From positions 248,001 through 312,000 of the forward strand of contig JAPJBO010000069.1 in NCBI GenBank assembly GCA_030068145.1: a DNA stretch of 64,000 nt. Reading direction: 5' to 3'. The stretch's first letter is position 1. Each line of letters starts with the position of its first letter. This DNA is from Diplonema papillatum (lineage: Eukaryota; Euglenozoa; Diplonemea; Diplonemida; Diplonemidae). Shown in pieces: positions 51,445 to 61,990 of the stretch. Below the pieces are notes generated by a model. It did no database searches. It had not been told where the DNA came from and saw only the letters and a program-made list of their open reading frames with translations. Position numbers and translations under genes: made by a program.

Positions 51445-54163
51445 CTACCAAAGGTGTGCAAAACCAGCGGACGCGACCATTCTATCATAGTCTGGAGGCA
51501 GGTTCACTCGTATTCTCGCTAGGCGAAAGGGGAAGTCACGGAGCGAGCACAAATCACAGACCTCGATGTCATCCTCCGCGGCTGAATCATCGTCGTAGCG
51601 TCGGATGAACTTGTGGCGCAGCAGAGCAGCAGCGGAAGGGCGTTCGGCCATGTCGGTGCGGAAGCAGAGCTCTATTTGATTGTGGGGATTCCAAAGGGCA
51701 AGGATGCGAATTAGGAAGTTGCTGTATCCACTCGGTGATCTTCGTGGGTTTGCCACATTTCGCACGCAAGAGCGTGAGCGGTCGTGTGAGGGAGAGAGAG
51801 GCCCTATGTCATTAGTCGGGTTACTTCTCAGCTCCTTACGGACGGAGGGGAGGAAGGTTGTCCAGCGCGCAGAAAGCCTTCTTCCAAAATGGGAAACTTG
51901 GTGCTCCTTGGAAAAGGTTTCGTAAAACATCTCTTTCACGGCAGCAAACGTTGATCCTTTTCGACGTGTCTTTGCTCTGGAGGCCCAGTGTCCGAACTCC
52001 AGCTCGGATTTTGGTTTTTTCGACATAAAATAAAATGGATGCCCCCGTCCGTAAAGGCTTGATCTTCTAAGACTAGCGTCGTATAAGTATGAGTTATGGG
52101 ACTAGAAAAACGAGGCATACGAACGAAGTCTTGGAACTCCTCGCTCCAGTACAGAAGCTCGCTCTCTTCCTTGAGCCACTCCCGCTTCTTCTTCATGTAA
52201 ACTTGGCACGAGCTCAGGAGGGCTTTCATGCGCGCGCGGAGGTCGCGGACGGCGTGCGAAGTGTCGCTCTGGGCCAGTTCGTCGTCGTCGTCCCCGTTGA
52301 CGCCGTTGCCGCCGCGGGCGGTGGCCACGGCTGACTTCTTCGCAGCCGCGTGCGCGAGCTTCATCTCGTCCATGAACTCGTTGACCTTCGTCGCGACCCA
52401 CTTGAAGGCGCCCTCGCCGTTGGCAACTTCGTACATCAGACACCCGAGAGACCAGATGTCGGATTTAGGGGAGTACACAAGGTCCCACACCTGTTTTAGT
52501 AGGGTGAAAGTTCGCCTGAGAATTCAAAATCCTACTAGACCCCCCCCATTCGAGCACAGCTTCACGTCAAACCATCTCGTGGTATTGTTTTTCCCCCTCT
52601 ATCCCCCTCTAGCCTCCTCCAAGTAAGCGCAAGGCAGCCCCTCGAGTATTTCTTATAGTAACGAACACGTTTGTCATCATTAAAAAGAGACGGTTGACAG
52701 CGTATCGTGTTATACCAGATCAAATAAACTAGAAAAAAAACATCAACCGTGATTGCTTTGCCTGCGTTCAATGCGAGAGACAAAGTGGATCTTTTTTTGT
52801 TGACGCCTACGCCCGCCACGAAACCCAGATGTACCAGTGTTTTGTGTGGGCTACAGCTCATTCACACCCTTTGATGAGGGTTCGCAACTGGCAGCCTCCT
52901 CAGGTATTTCCTACAAAGCAAACAGGTATTGAAAAGGGAAGTGAAGACCTCAGGAGCCATGTAGGCGAGTGCTCCGACCAGTTGCTTGTCCTTTACGACG
53001 CCGTCCGTCGCGTGCGGCGGCATTTCGATGGCGCTGCCGAAGTCGATGAGCCGCAGCACCCGTTTTTCGGTGAAGTGGTCGATCTCGACCATGACGTTGT
53101 CCGGCTTGAGGTCCCGGAACACGATCCCCGCCTCGTGGACGGTGCTCAGCGCGATGAGGAGCTGCTTCGCGAATTCGGACAGCACGCGCTCGTCCGCGAT
53201 GCCACGCGTTCGCCGCCTCCCCCGGCCGGTATCCGCCACCGGCTGCTCCATCTCCGTGAGGTCGAGCGTTTGGATGGACCGCAGGCGCCGCTTGGCGTCG
53301 GCGTGCGCGACGAGCGCCGCCAAGGCTTTGCTTGGGTCCCGCCGGGATGCTTCTTCCAGCGACTCGTCATAGGGGACGGGGTATTCCGTGGCCAGGTATT
53401 CGTGCAGGGTTTCACCTTCGATCAGCTCCATGATGATCCAGTGGGCTCCCTGGCTGAGGAGCCCTCCCTTCTGGTAGAACAGGTCGTAGATCTGTGCGAA
53501 CGGCAGGCGCCCGTGCGACGTCTCCTGGTGCCGCGAAACCGCCTTCTGCTGCAGGACCACCTCGCGCGCGATGCTCGCCTCCTGCTCGCGCGGCTTCCGC
53601 TTGCTGCGGATGATCTGCTTCACGGCTATCCGGTCGCCGACGCGGTCGTCCTTCGCCTCGAAAACCTTGCCAAAGGACCCGCAGGCCAGCTGCCGTAGAA
53701 CGGGGAATATTTTTTTCGGGGGCCCGTGCGAGACGAGCTCAGCGATGTCGACGTTGCTGTGCCGCTGGTCGTTGCCTTCGGTCATGCTCTTCTCGACAAT
53801 TTTGCGGATGTTGTACGCCCGGATGGTCATGTTCTTCGTGACGGTCGGGACCGATCCGCGGGTGAGCGTGCCGGCCGCGCAGGCGTCGCACTGCCGGGCG
53901 CGGGTGACCTCGTTCACCGGGCAGCAGTCGCTGCAGAACACCCTCCCGCACGGCCGGCAGTGGTGCCGCCGGCGGACGAGCCAGAACTCGGTCGTGCACG
54001 TCAGGTTCCCGCACCGGGGTGCCTCCTGGTCCTTCTGCCACGCCCAGCTTTCCTCCTCCTCTCCCGAGTCGCACTCGTCGTCACCCTTCGGCCCCAGCCC
54101 GCTCGTCGTCGTCGACATCTCGAGCCCGCCGCCCGCCTTCAAATCCTCGAACGCATCCAGCAT
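51445..54163 (-). CDS. FYVE-domain protein kinase (three exons)
   Basis: Exons 52949-54163, 52121-52490 and 51445-51671 give ~603 residues. Residues ~41-95 form a FYVE zinc finger (WQKD, RRRHHCRPCGRVFC, paired Cys), which binds PI3P on endosomes. A Ser/Thr kinase follows: glycine loop LACGSFGKVF (~159), AVK lysine (~182), FRDLKPDN with the catalytic Asp (~351; His of HRD replaced by Phe), DFG (~375), MAPE (~402), SPKSDIWSLG (exon 2) and LCFRTDMAERPSA (exon 3). Introns: 52491-52948 (GAG|gtcttc...aacag|GTG, phase 0) and 51672-52120 (TTC|gtatgcc...aatag|AG, phase 1). The junctions restore the kinase core continuously, which supports the model. Large inserts lie before the HRD and after subdomain IX. 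ATG 54163 is the first in frame. Confidence 0.88.
52491..52948 (-). other. Kinase intron 1, built largely from R1 repeat sequence
   Basis: Contains R1 termini at 52895-52925 ('ggcagcctcctcaggtattt') and 52600-52656 ('gcagcccctcgagtatttct'), R1 interior blocks, and an inverted R2 piece at 52505 just inside the 3' splice site. Nearly the whole intron is thus repeat-derived. Confidence 0.75.
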
Positions 54164-54259
54164 CTTTTCACAGCGAAGAGCAGGGGCTGCGTTGGTCGTG
54201 TCCTTCCCTTCCCTTCTTTCGGAGAGGGTGGGAGGGGAGAGAGAACGAGGCGAGCACAC

Positions 54260-55450
54260 TCACGCGCGAGCCGACGATGTTTTTCTGTGCACTCGCTTGT
54301 TCGCGCCTCCAACCGTATCTACAAATCCGATGTTCTCGTCGTAAGCAAAGCCCCTTATTCCAAAGATTGCCCGGCTGCCAGGGACTGGTGGACAGGCTGA
54401 AAACGGGAGAATCCCTCAACGCGTGCGATCTTTCTTTCTGATACACCCGACCATACACGATTGGTTTGTGCGTGCCTGTTGATCGCTTTCCCACTTGTAT
54501 TTACCCTGTTTCATTTTCAGGTAAAGGGGAGTTCTGAAAACTCACGAAAACACGCTGGGTCGCTTGAGATTTCGGGGGTTTAAAGCCTCTTGGTGTACGG
54601 TGTACACTTTCATTGCTTTCTTAGAAGCCGGTTCGTTGAGTCTCCGACTGACGGTGGTCGGCAGGGAAGAATGTCGTTTGGATCGTCGTTCTTGCTTTCG
54701 TGCTCTCTGACACGTGTACATGTACAACCGTGCACGTTTCTTGCCGCTAGCGAACGCGGGATATTCGTTCGTGGCTCGGTGGACGCATCTCCTGCTTGGA
54801 TGCACTTCGTATCAAAGTGGACGGATTCCAAGTTTGCTACAACACCTCTGCGACGATCTTGCTACGTCCTTGCTGATGACATCCGTCCTCAGCAAGGGGC
54901 GGCTTTTTTCTCCTTCCTTCTCCTTCTTAGTTCTGTGTGTTCCCGGGGGTTTCGCTTTTGCGACTGTGTTGTTTCTCACCCCCACCTGCCGGTGTCCGAC
55001 AGCCAAAAAGGCGGCTCTTCCTCCACAACAACAGGAACCGACCCCGAATACAAGCGGCTCCCTGAAACACACCCGATCTGGCCAGTAGCGCAGCCAGTCT
55101 CGTGAATCAAATCGTACACGCGGGATCCGCTGCTTTGGCCCAGACCGCCAATCGACGGTAGTCCCCTCTCCTCTAGTACCCGTCGAAATAAGCACCACGC
55201 GGCCGCGCGTCTGTTCTCGGTCGAACGAGCCCCAATGGCGCATATCGCCCGGAGTCTTCCTGCTGTCCATGGCATGACGACACTCCAGCAGGATCCGTGT
55301 GGTTCGGTGGAAGATAACGTGAAAATCGGACGAAATGGGGAAAAGACTATAAAACAGTGGCGGCTACTGGCTGGCGGGCCAGCAGAACATTTTCGGTAGG
55401 GTCTTGCATCGACAAAAACGAAGTAACGCACGATCAGCACCAACTCTATC
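54260..55450. other. Spacer; R2-like fragment near 54555
   Basis: No gene recognised. At 54555-54600 'gcttgagatttcgggggttt' and 'aaagcctcttggtg' resemble R2. Confidence 0.45.
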
Positions 55451-55479
55451 GCCACAAATTGTTGCTGCCGATCAAGGTC

Positions 55480-55745
55480 CAACAACCACCACTATCACGG
55501 TTTCGCCAGCTCGGTAGATAAGAACACGGCATGGTCTGCGGCTGCAATGTCACACGGCGGGTCGGCTGGTGGTACTGCCATAGGTGCGGCGAGGCAGACG
55601 TCTTCAGAACTTTGTCCGTCTCGACGATCTTGAGCTTCGCCACTTCAACTGCGACTGTGATCGTGGTGACGCCTCCTTGTGCTCCCTGCGCAGCTGCTTG
55701 CGCGTCGTCCTCCAAGGCGCGCTACGCTCGTCAAGGCCAACAAAC
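55480..55745 (-). pseudogene. 3' echo of the coiled-coil gene at 55.8-57.0 kb
   Basis: A direct copy, offset by 265 bp, of the gene's last ~50 codons and 3' flank: it encodes AKLKIVETDKVLKTSASPHL where the gene has VKLKIVETDKVLKMSASPYL, and the flanking 'cgccagctcggtagataa' recurs. The stop position is altered, so the frame runs on. Confidence 0.85.
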
Positions 55746-55808
55746 TACCACCCCTGGCACGGTTTTCGCCAGCTCGGTAGATAACAAGTGAAGACATGGT
55801 CTGCGGCT

Positions 55809-56965
55809 TCACACGGCGGCGGGGCTCGGCTGGTGGTACTTCCATAGGTACGGCGAGGCGGACATCTTCAGCACTTTGTCCGTCTCGACGATCTTGAGCT
55901 TCACCTCTTCAACTGCGGCTGTGACCTTGGCGACGGCTGCGGTGGCCTCCTTGTGCTCCCTCCGCAGCTGCTTGGTCTCCTCGTCGGCGGCGGACCTTTT
56001 TTTGAGGGAAGCGATCTCTTCCTGCAGCGCCGCCAGCGCTGCGTCCTTCTCCGACAACGTCTCCCGCAACTTGTCGATGGACGCCCACTTTTCGGCCATC
56101 GGCGACTTCGCGGCGGTGATGCGGGACTTGAGGGAGGCTATGCGGGCCTGGTTCTGGACGGCCGCTTTCTGCGCCTCGTCCTTCAAGGCGCGCTCCGCTT
56201 TGATTTCGTCTTTGAGCTGCGCGACCTCTTGCGCGTGCTCGCGCTGCACGTCGTCCGCCTCGGTTTTGAGCCTTTCGACTTGATCGAGACCGCGGCTCTG
56301 GTGCCGGGTGATTTGCTCTAGGGTGTGTGCCTCCGCCTTCAAACTGTCCACGGTTTGCTGCTTGCCTTTCAGTAGGTCGCGTACCGCCTGCAGCTCAGCC
56401 ACAGTCTCGTTCTCATGCAAGCGTTTCAGGAGCTTCGCGTTCTCCCTACGTGCCCGCTCGTTCTCGCGGACTACCGGGTGGTCATAGTAGGCGTTGCCCG
56501 GCGGGGGGCTTCCGAGCTGTTTGTTCGAGACCGCCTCGCCCTTCAGCTTCAACTTCCGGTCGATATCTTCGTTCAGCGCCACGAGCTCGGCGCGCAGGCT
56601 GTCGTTCTTCTTCACGAGGCTGTCGATCTTCGCCTGCTCTTCCGCCGTTCCGTTAGCCATGTTCTGGCCGCGAAAATGCGTTCGCCCCTTCCCTGTGTCC
56701 TTCGGGTTCGTCGTGTTTTGAGTGCGGCGTGTGCCGGTGGGAACGTGGTTTCGCTACAAATCTTGCGGCTGTTGCTGCTGTTGTGCATCGCACGTCGCCT
56801 ACTATGGTGTTTGCTTTTTTGAGCATTTCTGCTTGATTCAGACTGCTGCTGCTCTTTCAGCCGCAGCTCGGTTGCCAGTGCAGACGCATCGTTACTGCCG
56901 GTGCTGCTGTTTGCATTCGGATCAGGTCGCGCGGGATAGATTTTGCTCCCGAACCCGAACGACAT
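55809..56965 (-). CDS. Coiled-coil protein of unknown function (two-exon model)
   Basis: The main exon (to 56692) encodes ~283 residues from ATG 56660 (MANGTAEEQAKIDSLVKKND), almost entirely heptad-rich coiled coil, ending SASPYLWKYHQPSPAAV. Upstream, ATG 56965 opens MSFGFGSKIYPARPDPNANS with an ACAACAG acceptor-like site 18 nt before it. Splicing CATA|gtaggc (56803) to acacag|GG (56692) removes 110 nt, keeps frame and gives 348 residues. The alternative is that the protein starts at 56660. The conserved-looking C-terminal motif (IVETDKVLKMSASPYLWKYHQ) is copied in the 3' echo. The composition fits a structural, perhaps flagellar, protein; no family was recognised. Confidence 0.7.
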
Positions 56966-57224
56966 ATACCGATGACACTACTACTGTTGTCTGAAGGGCG
57001 ACTAGTAATCTGTGACTATCGCCACAGATTGTTGTATGTCAAGTTCAAACCACTAATACGACTGTTATTGGCTGGAGGGCATTGCTTGGGATTGCTGCCC
57101 GAGTAAAGCGCAGGGAGCGGTCACCTGCCCGCGAAGAAGTTTACTCGCACGAAGCAAAAATGGGCGAGCGCAGGCTTGCGCCGGCCACGAACGCAATTGC
57201 GTTGAATGGAACGCCGCCACGGAA

Positions 57225-57600
57225 AGTGAGGCCGTTTACTCACGGGTATTGGGCTTAGACCGTCGTGAGACACGTTGGGTCTACCTCATTGATGGAGAGA
57301 GAGCCCAGCGGGGGAATACAGGGTAGTACGAAAGGGGCACCCGCTTCCAGTCCCAGGTATCTAAAGTGGTTCGATCGGACAGTGCCGTGATGCTACCACT
57401 GGATGAATCATGGCCGGACGCCTCTAAGCCAGAACCCAGTTTATAGGAATGCGTGAGTTACTCATCTCTTGGAAGGAGCTGGGAACCCAAGCCGACAGCA
57501 ACACCCGGCCCGAGAACTATCGGGTGAGATAAAGCGGTTGGCCATGTCACTACAGCGGAGCGCGCTCCCCGTGTATTTCAAGCCGGTCTGCGGACCCTGA
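57225..57600 (+). rRNA. 3'-terminal LSU (28S-type) rRNA fragment or pseudogene
   Basis: Matches the universal 3' region of large-subunit rRNA. 'gcttagaccgtcgtgagaca' corresponds to the conserved 'GTTTAGACCGTCGTGAGACA'; 'agtacgaaagg' sits where the sarcin-ricin loop 'AGTACGAGAGG' is expected; and 'ggacgcctctaagccagaac' matches eukaryotic 'GAACGCCTCTAAGTCAGAAT'. Order and spacing agree. Upstream of ~57225 the peptidyl-transferase region is not found, so only the 3' end is present, isolated among protein genes. The loop carries GAAA in place of the near-invariant GAGA. It is either a transposed pseudogene or a separately encoded rRNA piece. Confidence 0.75.
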
Positions 57601-57776
57601 CGGGCGGCTTTTATCATTCACGGCTGGATCGAGAGAAGGATTGAATCCGCGTCAGTTCCTTTCGTTTGTTCTGTTTTGCTTCGTTCGAGAGAAAAAGCCG
57701 GCAGCGCCGAAAAGGATTCTGTTCCCGAGCGAGTGAGGAAAACAGAGGAAGGCCAGTACCATACGCCGGCTGCGTC

Positions 57777-58065
57777 GAAAATACTCGGAGGGGCCGGGTG
57801 CTTGTTTCGACGGAGGCTGGAGAGGGAGAAACAACAATACACAGCTGCGGACTGGTCGTTTTAAAATCGTTTGAAAACTCGGGAATTTTCAATCTCCGCG
57901 ACCTTCGTCGAATGGATTGTTTTGTAGTTTTGAGTGAAAGTTTCGTTGGACGCTTTTGCCCGGCACTAACCCAGACAATTTTCTGCTCGTGTGGGATGCA
58001 GCATTCATTCTCCGTAGCGAGCTGCAACTGGCGGCCCCCTCTAGCATTTCCCACGAAGCAGGCCA
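57777..58065 (-). repeat. R1 repeat copy with R2-like insert
   Basis: Begins 'aaaatactcggaggggccgg', continues 'tttcgacggaggctggagag' and ends 'ggcggccccctctagcattt', i.e. an inverted R1 of ~289 bp. An R2-like piece ('cgtttgaaaactcgggaatt' and 'tttcaatctccgcgacc') lies inside it at 57860-57905. Confidence 0.6.
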
Positions 58066-58404
58066 TCCAAAAAACAGTGGCGTGCTACCGGTTGGTCTGG
58101 TTGAGAGACTGGAGATACACGCATCAGAGTCAAGTGTCGTGGGTAATCGGCCGGATCGAAGAGCGATGGTGCTGGTTGGCGATCACCCACGGCGCCAGAT
58201 GTTCACCTACGTTTATTTCTTTTTGCGTTTCTGGCGTTTTTCCTTGCAGGTCGTTCTCTGGTAGAGTACAGAAGTGGTGCCTTTCGTGTAACCTTTTACG
58301 GCCGCGCCTAGTCTGCGCTGATGCATCTCTGGCGTTGCGCGTAGAATCGATGACGGGAGGCCCATCAACTCTCTACAAACGAAGGGGGTGTGATGTCCAA
58401 AAAA

Positions 58405-58645
58405 TTGCATCGTGCTTGGGTCTTTTTCAACCGCAGACACAATGTCGGACCAGCATCAGCGTGGGAAATTGAATGTCTGCGGACAGGGCTGCGATGTGAG
58501 TCTGGCCGTTCGTAGCTCGCCGCAGCGTGGACAACCCGTGCCTCGAGAGCACAGGCGAATCGAGGGCCCCCAACTGTGGTCGAGCAGTAAGCTCAGGGTG
58601 TCCACGTGTTGACTGCGACTCGTAGAACGCGCTGACGTGTCTTCG
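58405..58645 (+). repeat. R3 dispersed repeat, diverged copy
   Basis: Shares 'gaatgtctgcggacagggct', 'gttcgtagctcgccgcagcg', 'gagagcacaggcgaatcg' and 'gactgcgactcg' with the other copies. Confidence 0.65.
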
Positions 58646-59127
58646 TTCTGCAGGGACAACGAATGCTGCACAATCGTCGAGTCCGTCGTGCTTTTGTTTT
58701 TGTTTTTTGGTCAGTCGTTCTTGTGTGAATAAAATGGTGTTTGTAAAGTCTCCATTTGACATGCGAGGCGGGTGTTCCTTTGCAAAAGTAGGTCAGCGTC
58801 AGGGCACACGGGGGGTGGGTCACAGTGTAGCGTAGCTTCGGTCGCTCTTTTTGGGGTTGTTTGTTGCGCTCTTTTGGGGTTACTCTCGCCGCGCGAGCGG
58901 AGCTTCACAGGATCTTACCAATCCAGGCTCGAAGGGCACGACAGGAAATGTCGATGGAACGGGGAGGGGGAATCTTCGATTATTGCTGGGGCAGAACTTT
59001 GCAGATATGAGACATCGGACCACGATGGCGGCCGACTGATCGCCGGATCGTCGGTGGGTGGCCTGCTTGAAAGCAATAGCCGGTGGACATCAATTGCGCC
59101 ACCGCCTGGAGTGTTTGGGGATGCCAC

Positions 59128-59774
59128 GCAGCATGGCAAGGCGGACGGCTTCGGCGGCCGCTGGGTGGACATCAGTGCGCACCCGCGATTGTAGCGGTAC
59201 AGCGCCGTGTCCGGGCTTCGCCCGCTTGCGAGGCGGAAGTCGGCTTTTTAAGCGATGAATGGCTCATGGCGTTGGGAAACTTCGTGCCAATTTCCCTTCT
59301 TCGAGCCTCGATGGCGACCGAATTGGAACTTCCAAGAGGATCGCCGGATCGTTGGTGTGTGGCCTACTTGAAAGCAGTAGCCGCCGGGCACCGAATGCAC
59401 CACCGCCTGGAGTGTTCGGGGATGCCACGCAGCATGAGGGATCAAGTGCAAAGGCAAGGCGAAAGGCTTCGGCAGCCGCTGGGTAGTCATACAGGGACAT
59501 CAGCGCGCACCCGCGATTGTAGCGGTACAGCGCCGTGTCGGGGTTTCGCCCGCGTGCGAGACGGAAGTCTGGTGACTTAGAGACGGGTCGGCTTTTAAGC
59601 GGCGATGGCTCATGGCGTTGAGAAACTTCGTGCCGATTTCCCGTCTTCGGGCCTCGGTGGCGATCGAACTGGAACTTCCAAGAGGATCGCCGGATCGTTG
59701 GTGTATGGCCTACTTGAAAGCAATAGCCGCCGGGCACCGAATGCACCACCGCCTGGAGTGTTCGGGGATGCCAC
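59128..59774 (-). pseudogene. Two tandem 3' echoes of the TPR exon
   Basis: Units start at 59128 and 59429, the gene's own unit at 59775 (phrase 'gcagcatg'). Each carries the last TPR helix pair plus ~190 bp of flank. The unit nearest the gene keeps the reading intact (NPDTALYRYNRGCALMSLYD), while the distal one has 10- and 16-bp deletions that break the frame. The intact unit could in principle serve as an extra TPR exon. Confidence 0.8.
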
Positions 59775-60162
59775 GCAGCATGAGGGGGTCCAGTGCAAAG
59801 GCAAGGCGGAAGGCTTCGGCTGCCGCTGGGTAGTCGTACAGGGACATCAGCGCGTGCCCGCAGTTGTAGTGGTACAGCGCCGTGTCCGGGTTTCGCCCGC
59901 TTGCGAGGCGGAAGTCGGCCAGCGATTCGTCGAAACGGTGGAGGGACCACTTCAGGACTCCCCGGGCGTTGAGGAGGTAAGCGGACCCCTCGTACGTCAA
60001 GCAGGCCTCTTCGAGCAAGGACAGGGCGCCGAGGATGTCGCCTTCTTTCAACACGCCGAGCGCGCAAGCTTCGGTCTCCAACGCTTCGGGTTCGATCAAC
60101 TCGTAGTCGTCATCCGACGGAAGAGGCTCACAGCTGCACATCCATGTCGCTGCGTTGCCCAT
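59710..60162 (-). CDS. Small TPR protein (TTC36-like)
   Basis: 150 codons from ATG 60162 (MGNAATWMCSCEPLPSDDDY), with an AACAG|GG acceptor-like site 37 nt upstream. Residues ~30-125 form about three tetratricopeptide helix pairs: ALGVLKEGDILGALSLLEEA, SAYLLNARGVLKWSLHRFDE and TALYHYNCGHALMSLYDYPA, with the usual small residues and a terminal FALDP. Size and repeat arrangement recall TTC36-type co-chaperone-like proteins, but assignment is tentative. After FALDPL the frame (MLRGIPEHSRRW and on) no longer looks like TPR and probably runs into an intron; a donor-like 'caa|gtaggcc' lies at 59712. MGN at the start could be an N-myristoylation signal, and Cys 9 and 11 could be palmitoylated. Tandem exon copies lie downstream and a 5' echo upstream. 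Confidence 0.7.
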   Translation of the reverse strand: MGNAATWMCSCEPLPSDDDYELIEPEALETEACALGVLKEGDILGALSLLEEACLTYEGSAYLLNARGVLKWSLHRFDESLADFRLASGRNPDTALYHYNCGHALMSLYDYPAAAEAFRLAFALDPLMLRGIPEHSRRWCIRCPAAIAFK

Positions 60163-60385
60163 TTTATTTTGGCCTTTCCACTCCTGCCCACCTTCCCCCC
60201 TGTTGCGACACAGTTTCGTCCGCCCGCACAGAAGCGTCTCGCCACCACAAAATATCTTCTTTATATGTTATGAAGGTTCGCTTCGGGATCCGGGGCAATG
60301 TCTCCTTGTCAACAAATATTATGTTAAGGTATCGTATACTAGTATGCGTATCGTATCTGTGGTAGTGGCAGTACGTGTGCGTTGA

Positions 60386-60610
60386 GACCCCTCGTACGTC
60401 AAGCAGGCCTCTTCGAGCAAGGACAGGGCGCCGAAGATGTCGCCTTCTTTCAACACGCCGAGCGCGCAAGCTTCGGCCTCCAACGCTTCAGGTTCGATCA
60501 ACTCGTAGTCGTCATCCGACGGTACAGGCTCACAGCTGCACATCTATGTCGCTGCGTTGCCCATTTTATTTGTTTGGCCTTTCCACTCCTGCCCACCTTC
60601 CCCTTTTCGG
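60386..60610 (-). pseudogene. 5' echo of the TPR gene
   Basis: A direct copy of 59983-60190. The copied ATG (60564) is followed by GGC AAC GCA GCG ACA and then TAG, where the gene has TGG, so it stops after six codons. The remaining ~55 codons are nearly identical to the gene (VLKEGDIFGALSLLEEACLT). The upstream 'cctgcccaccttccc' is also copied. Confidence 0.9.
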
Positions 60611-60619
60611 CACCGTTGC

Positions 60620-61615
60620 GTCCATCCGCAAAAGCGTCTCGCCGCGCAAACTATCATCTTTTTTTTTTTTTTTTTTGGATGAAAAAAAGCGGAATCGTGC
60701 TGTGTTCCACACGAAGCGCAACGAGACGTACGCTCCGTGATACACAAATGCGGAATGATCTACTGTTGAAACTTTCGGTATCGACAACAATACTTACGAA
60801 AGCACAACACCTTATTCCTGCTGTGAAGGCCTTTAAAACTGCAAACCCTTGACCTTCTTGGCTGACTGCAGGATTTCAGGTTCTGGGGTGTGTGAATGAG
60901 TTGGTAGGAACTCGAAGGCCGTCTTTGTGAGCTCAGTCCGTCCCCTCTTGATAGACCGTGATAGACCGAAGAATACAGCACCGGGCAGTTCGATGCAGCT
61001 CTAGGGACTAGGGATGGACCTGATAGACCGTGGTGGACCGTGATTCACTGTGATAAACAGCGGCAGGCACATCGATGCAGTTTCAAGAGATAGGGACGGA
61101 CCGGCTCATATCTGGTGTTGAGTTGGTAACTCTCGTTGGCCACCTCCCCCTCTGCACGGAGGAAAGCCTCAGCTACAGTGGAAACAAGCACCTTTCGTTT
61201 GTCGAGCTCATTCGTTTTAGTCAAGAATCGCAAGCAGCCAAGATCCGGAGCAGAACAAACGGAGGGAAAGTGGTGAAGGAGACGACCCAGCAACCACGAA
61301 GGGAAGCACGAAGTCTTTCTGCCGACCAATAAGCCGGCCCGTGTTCACGGCGGAGCCAACCTCCGGCAAAGACTCGAGGTGAGGGATAGACGGGTGACGG
61401 TCGGTCCTTCCTACAAATGTTTCGGGAACCTCGGAGCCCGAACCCCCGGCCCCCGTGCTGAGGGACTTGGTGATAGCCGTCGCTGACAGGAACATTTCCG
61501 GCACAACTGCTGCATATAGTAGTACCGCTGTACCGAAAGGACCATTTCCGGAACGAACGGCTGCACGTACGAAGGTTTGACTCATTCATCGACTTCATCG
61601 TGAGAGCCTGTGTTG
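60620..61615. other. Spacer with no recognised gene
   Basis: A poly-T run near 60660-60676, and a loosely repeated 'tgatagaccgtg' / 'gtggaccgtg' phrase at 60950-61050. No coding or RNA feature supported. Confidence 0.4.
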
Positions 61616-61619
61616 TTGG

Positions 61620-61985
61620 TGACCCCGTGCCTCACATGCTCGTCCATCGATGGTGCGCGAAGAACTCGGCGGCGAAGACGGTCGGGTTGCCTTTGAGCTG
61701 GCCGAACGCGTTCTCCTCTGGAATCGAGACTGCTAAGAATCCACGCTCAGCCCGCCGGCGTTCGACAAGGTTTACAACTGCTTTCACTTGTGGCGGTCCC
61801 GGGAGGAGAGGTTCACGGCGACACGCCTTTGTTGAACCAGACCGACACGTACCCATTCGCGCCCGTGTCGATCGCTGCTTAAGGCTCCGGGCGGTGGTAC
61901 TGTGCATGATCCCCACCCCATGTAGTCGTAGTCCGCCGATGGAGTTGCAGCAAGAGCTCACACTCAAACAGCAGCGCGTCCGGAC
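61620..61985 (-). pseudogene. 3' echo of the FSP1-like gene, heavily decayed
   Basis: Scattered blocks align in order with the gene's 3' half: 'cattcgcgcccgtgtcgatc' with 'cattcgcgtcggtgtcgatg', 'tgtagtcgtagtc' with 62190-62205, and ENAFGQLKGNPTVFA with VNAFGQLKGHPNIFA. Reading frames are broken throughout. Confidence 0.75.
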
Positions 61986-61990
61986 CAGGT

